Below are positions 27,984-36,110 of a stretch of 64,000 nt of DNA, piece after piece. A model generated the notes under the pieces. It was not told the origin of the DNA. It made no database searches and saw only the letters and a program-made list of their open reading frames with translations. A program made the position numbers and the translations under genes. Within the stretch, counting starts at the first letter, position 1; every line of letters starts with the position of its first letter. This DNA comes from Grimontia sedimenti (GTDB taxonomy: Bacteria > Pseudomonadota > Gammaproteobacteria > Enterobacterales > Vibrionaceae): the NCBI RefSeq assembly GCF_011045095.1, contig NZ_JAALDL010000008.1:62001-126000 (forward strand). The letters run 5' to 3'.

Positions 27984-28619
27984 TTAGCGAAGAATTTTCG
28001 CCAGCGCATCAGCTAATGCCGCATGACCTGCTTCATCAAGATGGAGGCCATCAATAGGTGATGCCTCACAGACGGTGGCAGCTTCGAAGAAATCGCAGCC
28101 TTCTTCCTCAGCCACTGCACGGAAAAAGTTCGCAAGCTCAAGAGACTTCTGCCGACCATCACGAAAACCTGAAGCCCAGTTGTTGGCGTCGTGCATTGGC
28201 GCAGGCGAAACAATCAAAATACGCGGTGTCGGGTGACCTGCGTTGTCGCACTCTTTGACTTGACCAATCAGCTTTCGAATGCCTTCTGCAATCCAAGCGG
28301 GTTCTGAAGGAAACTGGGACTTCAAGTCATTGGTACCGAGTGTGATCACCACGCCATCCAGTGGACGGTGAGAGAGCAGCAGCATGGGCAGAGCGGCGCT
28401 TCCATCGCGGTAAGGCTTCATTGGGTCATTCCACACTGTGGTGCGTCCATTGAGCCCTTCCTCAACAATCATAAAACGGTCTTCGGAGCCGTCGTCTTTG
28501 TCGATGTTGAGTGCGTGTTGGAGGCGTGACGTCCAGCGAATGCCTTCGCCCCAACGCGAGCCATTTGAAGGGTTATAACCCCAAGTATTTGAATCACCGA
28601 AACATAAAATGCGTGGCAT
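27984..28619 (-). CDS. SGNH/GDSL hydrolase (arylesterase-like)
   Basis: 211 aa. Block I GDSNTWGY (catalytic Ser), block II Gly in EGLNGRTTVW, block III GTNDLK, block V DGLHLDEAGH (catalytic Asp and His). The motif set matches the Mycobacterium/Agrobacterium arylesterase-acyltransferase subgroup. No signal peptide, so cytoplasmic. It is divergent from the methyltransferase cluster and has no obvious link to it. Confidence 0.87.
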   Translation of the reverse strand: MPRILCFGDSNTWGYNPSNGSRWGEGIRWTSRLQHALNIDKDDGSEDRFMIVEEGLNGRTTVWNDPMKPYRDGSAALPMLLLSHRPLDGVVITLGTNDLKSQFPSEPAWIAEGIRKLIGQVKECDNAGHPTPRILIVSPAPMHDANNWASGFRDGRQKSLELANFFRAVAEEEGCDFFEAATVCEASPIDGLHLDEAGHAALADALAKILR

Positions 28620-28907
28620 GGAGGTATTCCTTTTTCTTAAGTGCTTCCATTTTACGATGATTAGCGGAATTCGTCGCCAATTGACTGCGATGGATTGACG
28701 CTTTTCATTTTTACCGTGTCGCGTGTTGAACCGCTGGGATTTCTAAAACGGCTCACTTTAGGCAACAGGGTGAGGCTAGCTCATCATCAAGAAAGCGCTT
28801 TTATAAAAAAGGGCGAAGCATCCAATCAACGGACGGTGCGTGATCTGCCAGAAGGACCGTCAGAGTTTTGGACAGATAGGGGTCCGAATACAAGGAGTTC
28901 AAATGCA

Positions 28908-30239
28908 ATGAATGAAAAAACACCCATGCAGAAGCGAGCGGCGGCAGCAAGGCATACAACCTCTGTTGATCAATCTAACCGACGAGTGCCGATTAACCTC
29001 AGGCAGTCGGGTCCCACACCGGTCGAACTTCTGATCTCTACACGGGTGAGAAAATCTCCCTATTGGCATCTCTCTTACGAATCTGACTGCTGGCAGGCTA
29101 CGATTTATAACCGCATGTATCACCCCCGTGCTCATATTCCCAAAGAGCAAGGCGGCGTGATGGCGGAGTATGATGCCTTGGTCAATCACGTGGCAATGTG
29201 GAATGTTGCGGTTGAGCGCCAGATTCAGGTGAAAGGACCGGACGCTGAAAAGTTCGTCGACTTTGTTATCACTCGCCCAGCCAATATTATCAAGCCTATG
29301 CGTGGGAAGTACGTGATTCTCTGTAACGAGGAAGGCGGGATAATGAATGATCCGGTACTCCTGCGGATTTCCGAAGACGAATTCTGGTTTTCTATTTCAG
29401 ATAGTGATGTCGAGTTCTGGCTTCGTGGCGTAAACATCGGTATGGGGTTTGACGTTACCATCGCGGAAATTGATGTTTGTCCGGTGCAAATCCAAGGGCC
29501 GAAATCAGAAGCGCTGATGACGGATCTGTTTGGCTCAGTTGTCAGTGATATTCCCTTTTATGGTTTGATGGAAGGCACGCTCAATGGGGCAAACGTGATT
29601 ATCTCCCAGACCGGATTTAGCGGCGAAAAGGGCTACGAAATCTACTGCTTGGACGCAACGTTGAATGCGGAAAAAGTCTGGTATGGCGTGCTGGAAGCAG
29701 GTGAAAAGCACAACCTGAAAGTCACCGCCGTAGCCCATCACCGCCGCATTGCCGCTGGTATTCTTTCCTGGGGACAGGACGTTGATCAGGAGGTGTCTCC
29801 GTTCCAGTGCAACCTTGCCTATCAGGTACCTAAAGACAAAGAAGGCGATTACATTGGCAAAGCCGCACTTGAGAAAGCCAGAACGCAAATCGAAGCTGGA
29901 GAATCTCCGTATCCTCTTGGTTTGGTCGGCATTGTCTTTGGTGGCGAGCCTGTCATCGACTACGCCAATGACTTCTGGCTGATTTACGGCGAAGACAGTG
30001 AAGAAGCGGTGGGATACGTGACCTCACCTTGGTACAGCCCTGAATTGGAAACCAATATCGCGCTTTGCCATGTGCCTTGGAATGGCCGAGAGGCAGGGAC
30101 TAAGTACAAGGTTGCCTTACCAACGGAGTTCGGCGGAGAGATCGTCGAGGCGGAGGTCGTCAGTATACCTTTCCGGCCTTCGGTCAATCCAAACTCCCGT
30201 GAAGTGGAAAAATCACGTGTCAGCGCGCCTGCTGTCTGA
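28908..30239 (+). CDS. GcvT/DmdA-family folate-dependent methyltransferase (demethylase)
   Basis: 443 aa, aminomethyltransferase fold. Conserved blocks: NHVAMWNVAVERQIQVKGPDA, GGIMNDPVLLRI, VQIQGPKSEALM, ISQTGFSGEKGYEIYC and the C-terminal GcvT domain (YVTSPWYSPELETNIALCHV). The VAERQ-type signature recalls DMSP demethylase DmdA, but it also resembles other THF-dependent demethylases, so the substrate is open. ATG at 28908 with AAGGAG Shine-Dalgarno at 28892-28897; an earlier ATG at 28903 hits a stop at once. It heads a run with a MetF-like reductase and formate-THF ligase, the pair needed to oxidise 5-methyl-THF to formate, and lies 7 kb upstream of dgcA. The likely role is methyl transfer from an onium compound to THF (inference). 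Confidence 0.8.
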   Translation: MNEKTPMQKRAAAARHTTSVDQSNRRVPINLRQSGPTPVELLISTRVRKSPYWHLSYESDCWQATIYNRMYHPRAHIPKEQGGVMAEYDALVNHVAMWNVAVERQIQVKGPDAEKFVDFVITRPANIIKPMRGKYVILCNEEGGIMNDPVLLRISEDEFWFSISDSDVEFWLRGVNIGMGFDVTIAEIDVCPVQIQGPKSEALMTDLFGSVVSDIPFYGLMEGTLNGANVIISQTGFSGEKGYEIYCLDATLNAEKVWYGVLEAGEKHNLKVTAVAHHRRIAAGILSWGQDVDQEVSPFQCNLAYQVPKDKEGDYIGKAALEKARTQIEAGESPYPLGLVGIVFGGEPVIDYANDFWLIYGEDSEEAVGYVTSPWYSPELETNIALCHVPWNGREAGTKYKVALPTEFGGEIVEAEVVSIPFRPSVNPNSREVEKSRVSAPAV

Positions 30240-30280
30240 CTTATATGTTAGCGGTGCTATGCACCGCTTTTTCTGGCGAA

Positions 30281-31177
30281 ATGCTCATGACCATGAATTT
30301 TGAACAAGGCAATGTTGATTGTATGCCTCAGCTTCCCGATCCTGCTTTTGCTGCGGCAGAGCTTATTTATCATGCCTCCCTTGAGGCGACACCACGTCAA
30401 GTGAGCGCATTGGAAAGCCGTCCTGAATGGCTACCGGAAGGTATCCGTGTGTACGTACCTTTTCTTCCCTCTTCAAACTTTGAAGATGCTTTCGATACCT
30501 GTAAAACCCTGTTGATTTGGGGGGCGGTTCCGGTTCCTCATCTTCCTGCACGCGCTGTACCCAGTGAAGAGAAACTCCGTGAATGGCTACTGGCGCTTAA
30601 AGTGATTGGCGTGAAACAGTTGCTGCTTATTTCTGGTGACATCGAGACCATCCAAGGGCCTTACTCTGACACTATGCAGCTGTTGCAGTCAGGTTTATTG
30701 CAGGAATATGGGATCGAAGGCATTGGCGTGGCGGGTCATCCAGAGGGCCACCCGCATGCTGACCAAGCCACATTGAAACGCGCACTTGAGTTCAAGCGTA
30801 ACTATGCCAAAACACATGGGCTGAGTCTTTGGGTAGTGACGCAATTCTCGTTTGATCAGACGGTTTTGGAGCAGTGGCTCGATGAACACCAAACCATACT
30901 TGCTGGCATTCCGGTGTATCTCGGACTTGCCGGGCCTACGCGTTTGAAAAACCTGCTTTCGTACGCGGCGCAGTGCGGGGTGGCAACATCAGCAAAGGCG
31001 CTGACCAAGAACCTAAGTGCCGTCCGGTTGTTGAGGCCCTGGACACCCGACTCACTGTTGGAAGGGTTGGCAGCTTACCAATCAAAGCGGTCGGAATCTG
31101 TATTGAAGGGGATACATTTATTTCCGTTTGGTGGGCTGAAACAATCCGCCGAATGGCTCGCTAACAAAGCCAGATAA
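30281..31177 (+). CDS. Methylenetetrahydrofolate reductase-like protein (MetF family)
   Basis: ~298 aa TIM-barrel protein. Family features: WGAVPVPHLPARAVPSEEKL, LLLISGDI, and GVAGHPEGHPHAD, the equivalent of the MetF segment (V)AGYPExHP. The C-terminal part (IPVYLGLAGPTRLKNLLSYAAQCGV) also matches. It probably oxidises 5-methyl-THF to 5,10-methylene-THF rather than making methionine precursor, because it sits between the methyltransferase and fhs genes. Starts at 30281, 30287 and 30293 are all possible; no clear Shine-Dalgarno decides. It is more divergent than housekeeping MetF, consistent with a pathway-specific copy. Confidence 0.75.
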   Translation: MLMTMNFEQGNVDCMPQLPDPAFAAAELIYHASLEATPRQVSALESRPEWLPEGIRVYVPFLPSSNFEDAFDTCKTLLIWGAVPVPHLPARAVPSEEKLREWLLALKVIGVKQLLLISGDIETIQGPYSDTMQLLQSGLLQEYGIEGIGVAGHPEGHPHADQATLKRALEFKRNYAKTHGLSLWVVTQFSFDQTVLEQWLDEHQTILAGIPVYLGLAGPTRLKNLLSYAAQCGVATSAKALTKNLSAVRLLRPWTPDSLLEGLAAYQSKRSESVLKGIHLFPFGGLKQSAEWLANKAR

Positions 31178-31252
31178 TCCAATTTAAGAGTTGTAGTCCG
31201 GCATTTGATCTTGATTGCTAGGCCGAGAGACAGTGAAATTTGGGGCATTCTA

Positions 31253-32979
31253 ATGAATAATCAAAATAATACCGTATTAGTGACTGAAAATATGACAGCT
31301 TTACCTCCACCGGCGCGCCGGACATTGAAATTGCCCGCGCGGTAAAACCTTGGCCGATCTTTGAAGTGGCCCAGCGTAAACTCGGCGTGGCCGCACATGC
31401 TTTGATCCCGTTCGGGCATTACAAAGCCAAACTGGATTTGGCGCAGATTGATACCACCTCGAAGGTGGGTAAACTTGTGCTGGTCACCGCGATTACGCCG
31501 ACTCCTGCTGGGGAAGGTAAAACTACCACCAGTATTGGTCTGGCAGACGCACTGAATGCCATTGGTGTTAGCGCCAGCGTTTGTTTGCGTGAACCGTCAC
31601 TGGGCCCATGTTTTGGTGTGAAGGGTGGTGCCGCTGGTGGTGGCCGCGCGCAAGCCATTCCGATGGAAGATTTAAATCTTCACTTCAACGGCGATTTCCA
31701 CGCGATCACCTCCGCGCACAATCTGCTGGCAGCCTTGATTGACAACCACATCCACTGGGGTAACGAGCTTAATCTGGATGCGCGCAAGGTATCATGGCGT
31801 CGTGTGATGGACATGAATGACCGCGCGCTTCGCCATACCTTAGTGGGATTGGGCGGCCCTGCGCATGGTCAGCCGCGCGAATCTGGTTTCGACATTACCG
31901 TGGCGTCTGAAATCATGGCAATCCTTTGTCTGGCGGAAGACAGAAAAGATCTTCAGCGTCGTCTGGGTAATATCATCATTGGACGCGATCGCGACAACAA
32001 GCCAGTGACCGCGCGTGATTTAGGCGCAGAAGGCGCAATGACGGTACTTTTGAAAGACGCGATTCAGCCAAACTTGATCCAGACCTTGGAGCACAACCCG
32101 GCGCTTATTCATGGCGGTCCGTTCGCCAACATCGCTCATGGCTGTAACTCCGTGATGGCGACACGCACAGCCATGGGTCTGACCGATGTTGTGGTGACGG
32201 AAGCGGGCTTTGGTGCGGACTTGGGCGCAGAGAAGTTCATTGACATCAAATGCCGTATTTCTGGTTTGAAACCGGATGCTGCTGTATTGGTGTGTACCGT
32301 GCGTGCGCTGAAAATGCAGGGTGGCGTCGCGAAAGACAATCTTGATGCAGTTGACGTTGACGCGGTGAAGCTTGGTTCAGCCAACCTCAAACGTCACATC
32401 AAAAACATGCAGAAGTTTGGCCTGACGCCTGTGGTAGCAATCAACCGTTTCCCGACTGATGATGCCAAGGAGCTTTCTCTTATCAAAGAAGCGTGCATGA
32501 GCTTGGGCGCGCGTGTCGAAGAAGCACAGCATTGGGCGGAAGGTGGTGTGGGCGCCAAAGCGGTTGCTGAAGCGGTCAAAACCATGTTGGACGGTGAAGC
32601 GCCAGATGTGCAATTCCTCTATGAAGATGACCTGCCAATTGATGACAAAATCCGCAAAGTCGCCACCTCGCTCTATGGCGCGGAAGACGTGCAGTTCAAC
32701 ATCGCGGCACAAAAGCAGCTCGATGAAATTCACCAGTTGGGTTATGGACATCTCCCTGTTTGTATCGCGAAAACGCCTTACAGCTTCACTTCAGAGCCAT
32801 CGGAGCTTGGTGCACCATCAGGACACATACTGCCTGTGCGTGAACTTCGCCTGATGGCGGGAGCAGGCTTTGTAGTCGCGATTTGTGGTGATGTCATGAC
32901 TATGCCAGGACTGCCGCGTAAGCCCGCCGCGCTCAGCATCTCACTGGATGATGATGGCGAGATTGTCGGCCTGTTCTGA
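31253..32979 (+). CDS. fhs: Formate--tetrahydrofolate ligase, N-terminal frameshift
   Basis: Catalyses formate + THF + ATP to 10-formyl-THF, reversible and usable for disposing of methyl-derived one-carbon units. P-loop [15 protein letters not shown] is present, as is [21 protein letters not shown] and the C-terminal [15 protein letters not shown]. From 31321 the frame reads the conserved [22 protein letters not shown], but this frame has no start codon before a stop at 31285. The only suitable ATGs (31253, 31292) are in a frame that meets a stop at 31342. One extra base near 31301-31320 joins them (M-T-A-L-P...G-A-P-D-I-E-I-A). An open frame without the N-terminus begins at GTG 31366. Either a real lesion or a sequence error. 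Confidence 0.85.
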
Positions 32980-33000
32980 GTATTTTCCGGTTACGGTGTC

Positions 33001-33029
33001 AAAAAGCGCTACCTTGGGTAGCGCTTTTT
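33001..33029 (+). terminator. Terminator after fhs
   Basis: 13-bp perfect stem AAAAAGCGCTACC/GGTAGCGCTTTTT with TTG loop. It separates the methyl-oxidation genes from the downstream cluster. Confidence 0.9.
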
Positions 33030-33120
33030 GTTACTTATTCCCTGAACGTTTTTCTCCTCCCTTGAAGCACGTAAAGTACCTGTCATTCAATTCCAAGTGA
33101 TTTGGCTGCAGGAGCAAGTG

Positions 33121-34275
33121 ATGTGTAAGAAGGACAAACCGTATCAGTATCAGGAACGTCGGGTTGAGTTAGATACCGACCGCGCGTTTCGTCTTGGTGA
33201 AGGCAAAATCAGCGGTTATCTGTCCGTGATATTGGGTGGTTTGTCGCTGCTTGCCGTACTGGCTTATCTCTTTCCTTCCTATCTCACCACGACTGAACTT
33301 CGTAAAACCTACGATGCGGAAAGCCTGCAACATGTTTTGAAATACGGCATGTACTTTTCTCTGTTCTTTGGTGCCATGACTCACCTGCTGAAAAGGTACC
33401 GTCGTTTGGGTTGTCTCGGCATACTGCTGACGCTGGTGGCTTTTGCTTTGGGTGGGTACACCGTACCTGTTGGCCCGGTTGAACCGAAAGAACTTTCCTT
33501 GGGAGTGGATTGGTTAATCCTGGCGTTTTTGGGCTCTGCGGCGATTTTTATGACGCTAGAGAAGCTACTACCTAAGTACAAAAATCAGGTGATTTTACGT
33601 AAAGAATGGGAAACGGATTTCTTCTATTTCTGCTTCAACCATCTGGCGATTTCCGCCATCCTGATTTATGCCAACTACCATACCTCGCATTTTGACTGGG
33701 CAGTGAGCGCTTCATTGCAAGAGTCAGTGCAATCCTTGCCTGTCATTGTTCAATTTGTACTGATTCTGCTTGCGGCGGACTTTGTTCTTTACTGGGAACA
33801 CCGCCTATTCCACGAAGTAAAAGCGCTGTGGCCCGTTCATGCGGTTCACCACTCGGTGGAAGAATTGGATTGGCTGGCAGGCTCGCGCGGTCATTTTATT
33901 CAAGTGTTCTCAGAACGTGCAATGGTAATGGTGCCGCTGTATTTGCTGGGGCCTTCAGAAATAGCATTGAATGCGTACGTGGCGTTCGCAGCGCTGCAAG
34001 CGGTATTGATTCACTGTAACACCCGCATGCACTTTGGTTTTCTGAAATATATCTTTGTGACACCGCAATTCCATCACTGGCATCACAGCTCAGAAAAGCC
34101 TGCGATTGATACCAATTACAGTGCGCATCTGGTGTTGTTTGACTGGTTGTTCGGCACCATGCACATGCCTAAACAGCATTGGCCAGCAAAATATGGCACC
34201 ACCAAACCTATGCCGAAGGGCGTCATCGGACAAACTCTGTATCCGCTTACTGCACTGATTAAAAAGCAAAAATAA
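33121..34275 (+). CDS. Fatty acid hydroxylase/sterol desaturase superfamily membrane protein
   Basis: 384 aa, start at ATG 33121 after AGGAG (33110-33114). Several transmembrane helices are followed by the di-iron histidine boxes of the superfamily: HRLFH, HAVHHSVEELDW and HHWHHSSEK. Such enzymes hydroxylate or desaturate fatty acids, sterols, sphingolipids or carotenoids using a membrane di-iron centre. The N-terminal ~150 residues (four helices) precede the catalytic domain. It sits between fhs and the dgc-type dipeptidase gene; no known role in betaine metabolism. A hairpin at 34293-34312 may end its transcript. Confidence 0.8.
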   Translation: MCKKDKPYQYQERRVELDTDRAFRLGEGKISGYLSVILGGLSLLAVLAYLFPSYLTTTELRKTYDAESLQHVLKYGMYFSLFFGAMTHLLKRYRRLGCLGILLTLVAFALGGYTVPVGPVEPKELSLGVDWLILAFLGSAAIFMTLEKLLPKYKNQVILRKEWETDFFYFCFNHLAISAILIYANYHTSHFDWAVSASLQESVQSLPVIVQFVLILLAADFVLYWEHRLFHEVKALWPVHAVHHSVEELDWLAGSRGHFIQVFSERAMVMVPLYLLGPSEIALNAYVAFAALQAVLIHCNTRMHFGFLKYIFVTPQFHHWHHSSEKPAIDTNYSAHLVLFDWLFGTMHMPKQHWPAKYGTTKPMPKGVIGQTLYPLTALIKKQK

Positions 34276-34292
34276 ATTCATAACTTTCCTCT

Positions 34293-34312
34293 ATGCGCCG
34301 TTCGCGGCGCAT
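34293..34312 (+). terminator. UUCG-capped hairpin after the desaturase-like gene
   Basis: 8-bp perfect stem ATGCGCCG/CGGCGCAT closed by a TTCG tetraloop, 18 bp after the stop. No clear U run follows, so termination strength is uncertain. Confidence 0.55.
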
Positions 34313-34409
34313 TCCAAATACATCCTGTCGCATTCGCATCGCTGGATCAGCTGAGTGTTGTTTAAGTTGGCTAAATATAGAAAAGGAAAAACCAACAAAG
34401 GACGCACCC

Positions 34410-35390
34410 ATGTCGGACGCTGTAGCGCTGCATCGAGATTCCATCATCATTGATGGCCTGATAATCGCCAAATGGAACCGGGAACTGTTTGAAGATATGG
34501 CAAAAGGTGGGCTGACGGCCGCCAATTGCACGGTTTCGGTCTGGGAAGGTTTTCAGGGCACCGTCGATAACATTGTCGAGTTCAACCAACTGCTGCGTGA
34601 AAACAGCGACCTCATTCGTGCAGTGCACACCACTGAAGACATTCTCGCCGCCAAGCGGGAAGGAAAAACCGGCATCATGCTCGGGTTCCAGAATGTTCAC
34701 GCGTTTGAGGACAAACTTGGCTACATCGAGATTTTCAAAAAGCTGGGTGTCGGTATCGCGCAAATGGCTTACAACACCCAGAATCTGGTCGGTACGGGTT
34801 GTTATGAACGCGATGGTGGCTTATCCGGTTATGGTCGCGAAGTCGTCGCGGAAATGAACCGCGTCGGCATCATGTGTGACCTATCCCATGTTGGGCCAAA
34901 AACCTCAGAAGAAGTCATTCTGGAATCGAAAAAGCCGGTTTGTTACTCCCACTGTTTGCCGCTTGGCTTGAAAGATCATCCCCGTAATAAATCTGATGAA
35001 GAGCTGAAATTCATTGCTGACCACGGCGGCTTTATCGGTGTCACTATGTTCGCCCCTTTCCTGAAAAACGGCATCAATTCCACCATTGAAGATTATGTGG
35101 AAGCCATCGACTACATCGTTGATTTGGTCGGTGAAGACTGTGTCGGTATCGGCACAGATTTCACCCAAGGTCACGATCAGGAATTCTTTGAGTGGATCAC
35201 TCATGACAAAGGCTACGCGAGAAGGCTGACCAAATTTGGCGAAATCATTAACCCGAAAGGTATTCGCACTGTGGGGGAATTCCCGAATCTAACGGCAGCG
35301 TTACTCGATAGTGGTTGGTCACCAGAGAAAGTACAGAAAATCATGGGTGGCAACTGGGTCAAAGTTCTTAAAGACGTTTGGGGCGAATAA
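34410..35390 (+). CDS. M19 (renal dipeptidase-like) metallopeptidase of the dgc cluster
   Basis: 326 aa. Start at 34410 is set by an AAAGGA Shine-Dalgarno 7 bp upstream and by family length. M19 features: DGLIIAKWNR near the N-terminus, GMMLGFQN-type segment (GIMLGFQNVHAFED), CDLSHVG and YSHC (zinc ligands), GIGTDFTQGHD, GGNWVKVL at the end. It corresponds in position and type to the dipeptidase gene just upstream of dgcA in Pseudomonas aeruginosa (PA5396). Its substrate is unknown; choline- or betaine-linked regulation is expected by synteny. Confidence 0.85.
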   Translation: MSDAVALHRDSIIIDGLIIAKWNRELFEDMAKGGLTAANCTVSVWEGFQGTVDNIVEFNQLLRENSDLIRAVHTTEDILAAKREGKTGIMLGFQNVHAFEDKLGYIEIFKKLGVGIAQMAYNTQNLVGTGCYERDGGLSGYGREVVAEMNRVGIMCDLSHVGPKTSEEVILESKKPVCYSHCLPLGLKDHPRNKSDEELKFIADHGGFIGVTMFAPFLKNGINSTIEDYVEAIDYIVDLVGEDCVGIGTDFTQGHDQEFFEWITHDKGYARRLTKFGEIINPKGIRTVGEFPNLTAALLDSGWSPEKVQKIMGGNWVKVLKDVWGE

Positions 35391-35418
35391 GCCAGACAGA
35401 TAAAGAGAGGAAACTTTA

Positions 35419-35952
35419 ATGGGTCATCATCCACCGGAAATCCCTATTCAGGTCGACGACGAAACCGGCGTTTGGAGCACAGATGGTTTGCCCATGCTCT
35501 ATGTCCCCCGACACTTTTTCATCAATAACCATGCGGCAGTTGAAGACGCCATTGGCGCGGATCAATACGCGGATTTGCTCTACAAAGCGGGCTACAAATC
35601 GGCCTACTTCTGGTGCGAAGAGGAAGGTAAAACCCACGGCATCTCAGGTGCAGAAGTGTACGACCATTACATGAAGCGTCTGTCTCAACGCGGTTGGGGA
35701 CAATTTTTTATCGAGCATCTGGATGTTTCGCAGGGAACGGCAAGAGTGCGGCTAGAAAACTCCGCGTTTGTTTACTACTACGGCAAGGTCAACCGCAAGG
35801 TGGATTACATGTTCACGGGTTGGTTTGCTGGCGCCATGGATCAGGTGACGGAGAGCGTCGGCTTTCCGTTTAAAACCCACGCAGTGCAGTTGCAAAGCGG
35901 CTCTGAAGAAGGCTGCGATTTTGGACTGTTTGAAGTTAAGCCGATTGGTTAA
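35419..35952 (+). CDS. DUF5943/V4R-like protein of the dgc cluster
   Basis: 177 aa, soluble. It resembles the small conserved protein encoded between the dipeptidase and dgcA in Pseudomonas (PA5397 type), with a 4-vinyl-reductase-like (V4R) fold pattern (SAFVYYYGKVNRKVDYMFTGWFAGAMDQV, ending VQLQSGSEEGCDFGLFEV). Such domains bind small hydrophobic ligands or take part in assembly; no activity has been established that I know of. Good AGAGAGGAAA Shine-Dalgarno; 28 bp after the dipeptidase stop, so one operon. Confidence 0.75.
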   Translation: MGHHPPEIPIQVDDETGVWSTDGLPMLYVPRHFFINNHAAVEDAIGADQYADLLYKAGYKSAYFWCEEEGKTHGISGAEVYDHYMKRLSQRGWGQFFIEHLDVSQGTARVRLENSAFVYYYGKVNRKVDYMFTGWFAGAMDQVTESVGFPFKTHAVQLQSGSEEGCDFGLFEVKPIG

Positions 35953-36045
35953 GAGCAGGTAAGAACAGGTCCTGGATCCTAGGAAAAGCAGGTCCTATGG
36001 AGAGCAAAGAGTTTGAATCTGAATCTAGGCCTCTTAAATCTGTGC

Positions 36046-36087
36046 AGGACCTAGGACCTAGGACCTAGGACCTAGGACCTAGGACCT
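36046..36087. repeat. Six perfect tandem copies of AGGACCT upstream of dgcA
   Basis: A 7-bp unit repeated six times without error, each junction creating CCTAGG. Two copies of its reverse complement AGGTCCT lie upstream at 35967-35973 and 35990-35996 and could pair with it. The array is 13 bp before the dgcA Shine-Dalgarno (36100-36106). Perfect short tandem arrays are prone to slippage, so copy number may vary between strains. Confidence 0.95.
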
Positions 36088-36110
36088 CAAAACAAATATA
36101 AGGAAGTACA

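Noticed and set aside
28700-28907. Glycine or SAH/SAM riboswitch before the methyltransferase gene
   Set aside because: None of the conserved core motifs of these classes was found; only short possible hairpins.
36046-36087. Possible CRISPR-like array
   Set aside because: Contiguous 7-bp tandem units with no spacers and no cas genes.
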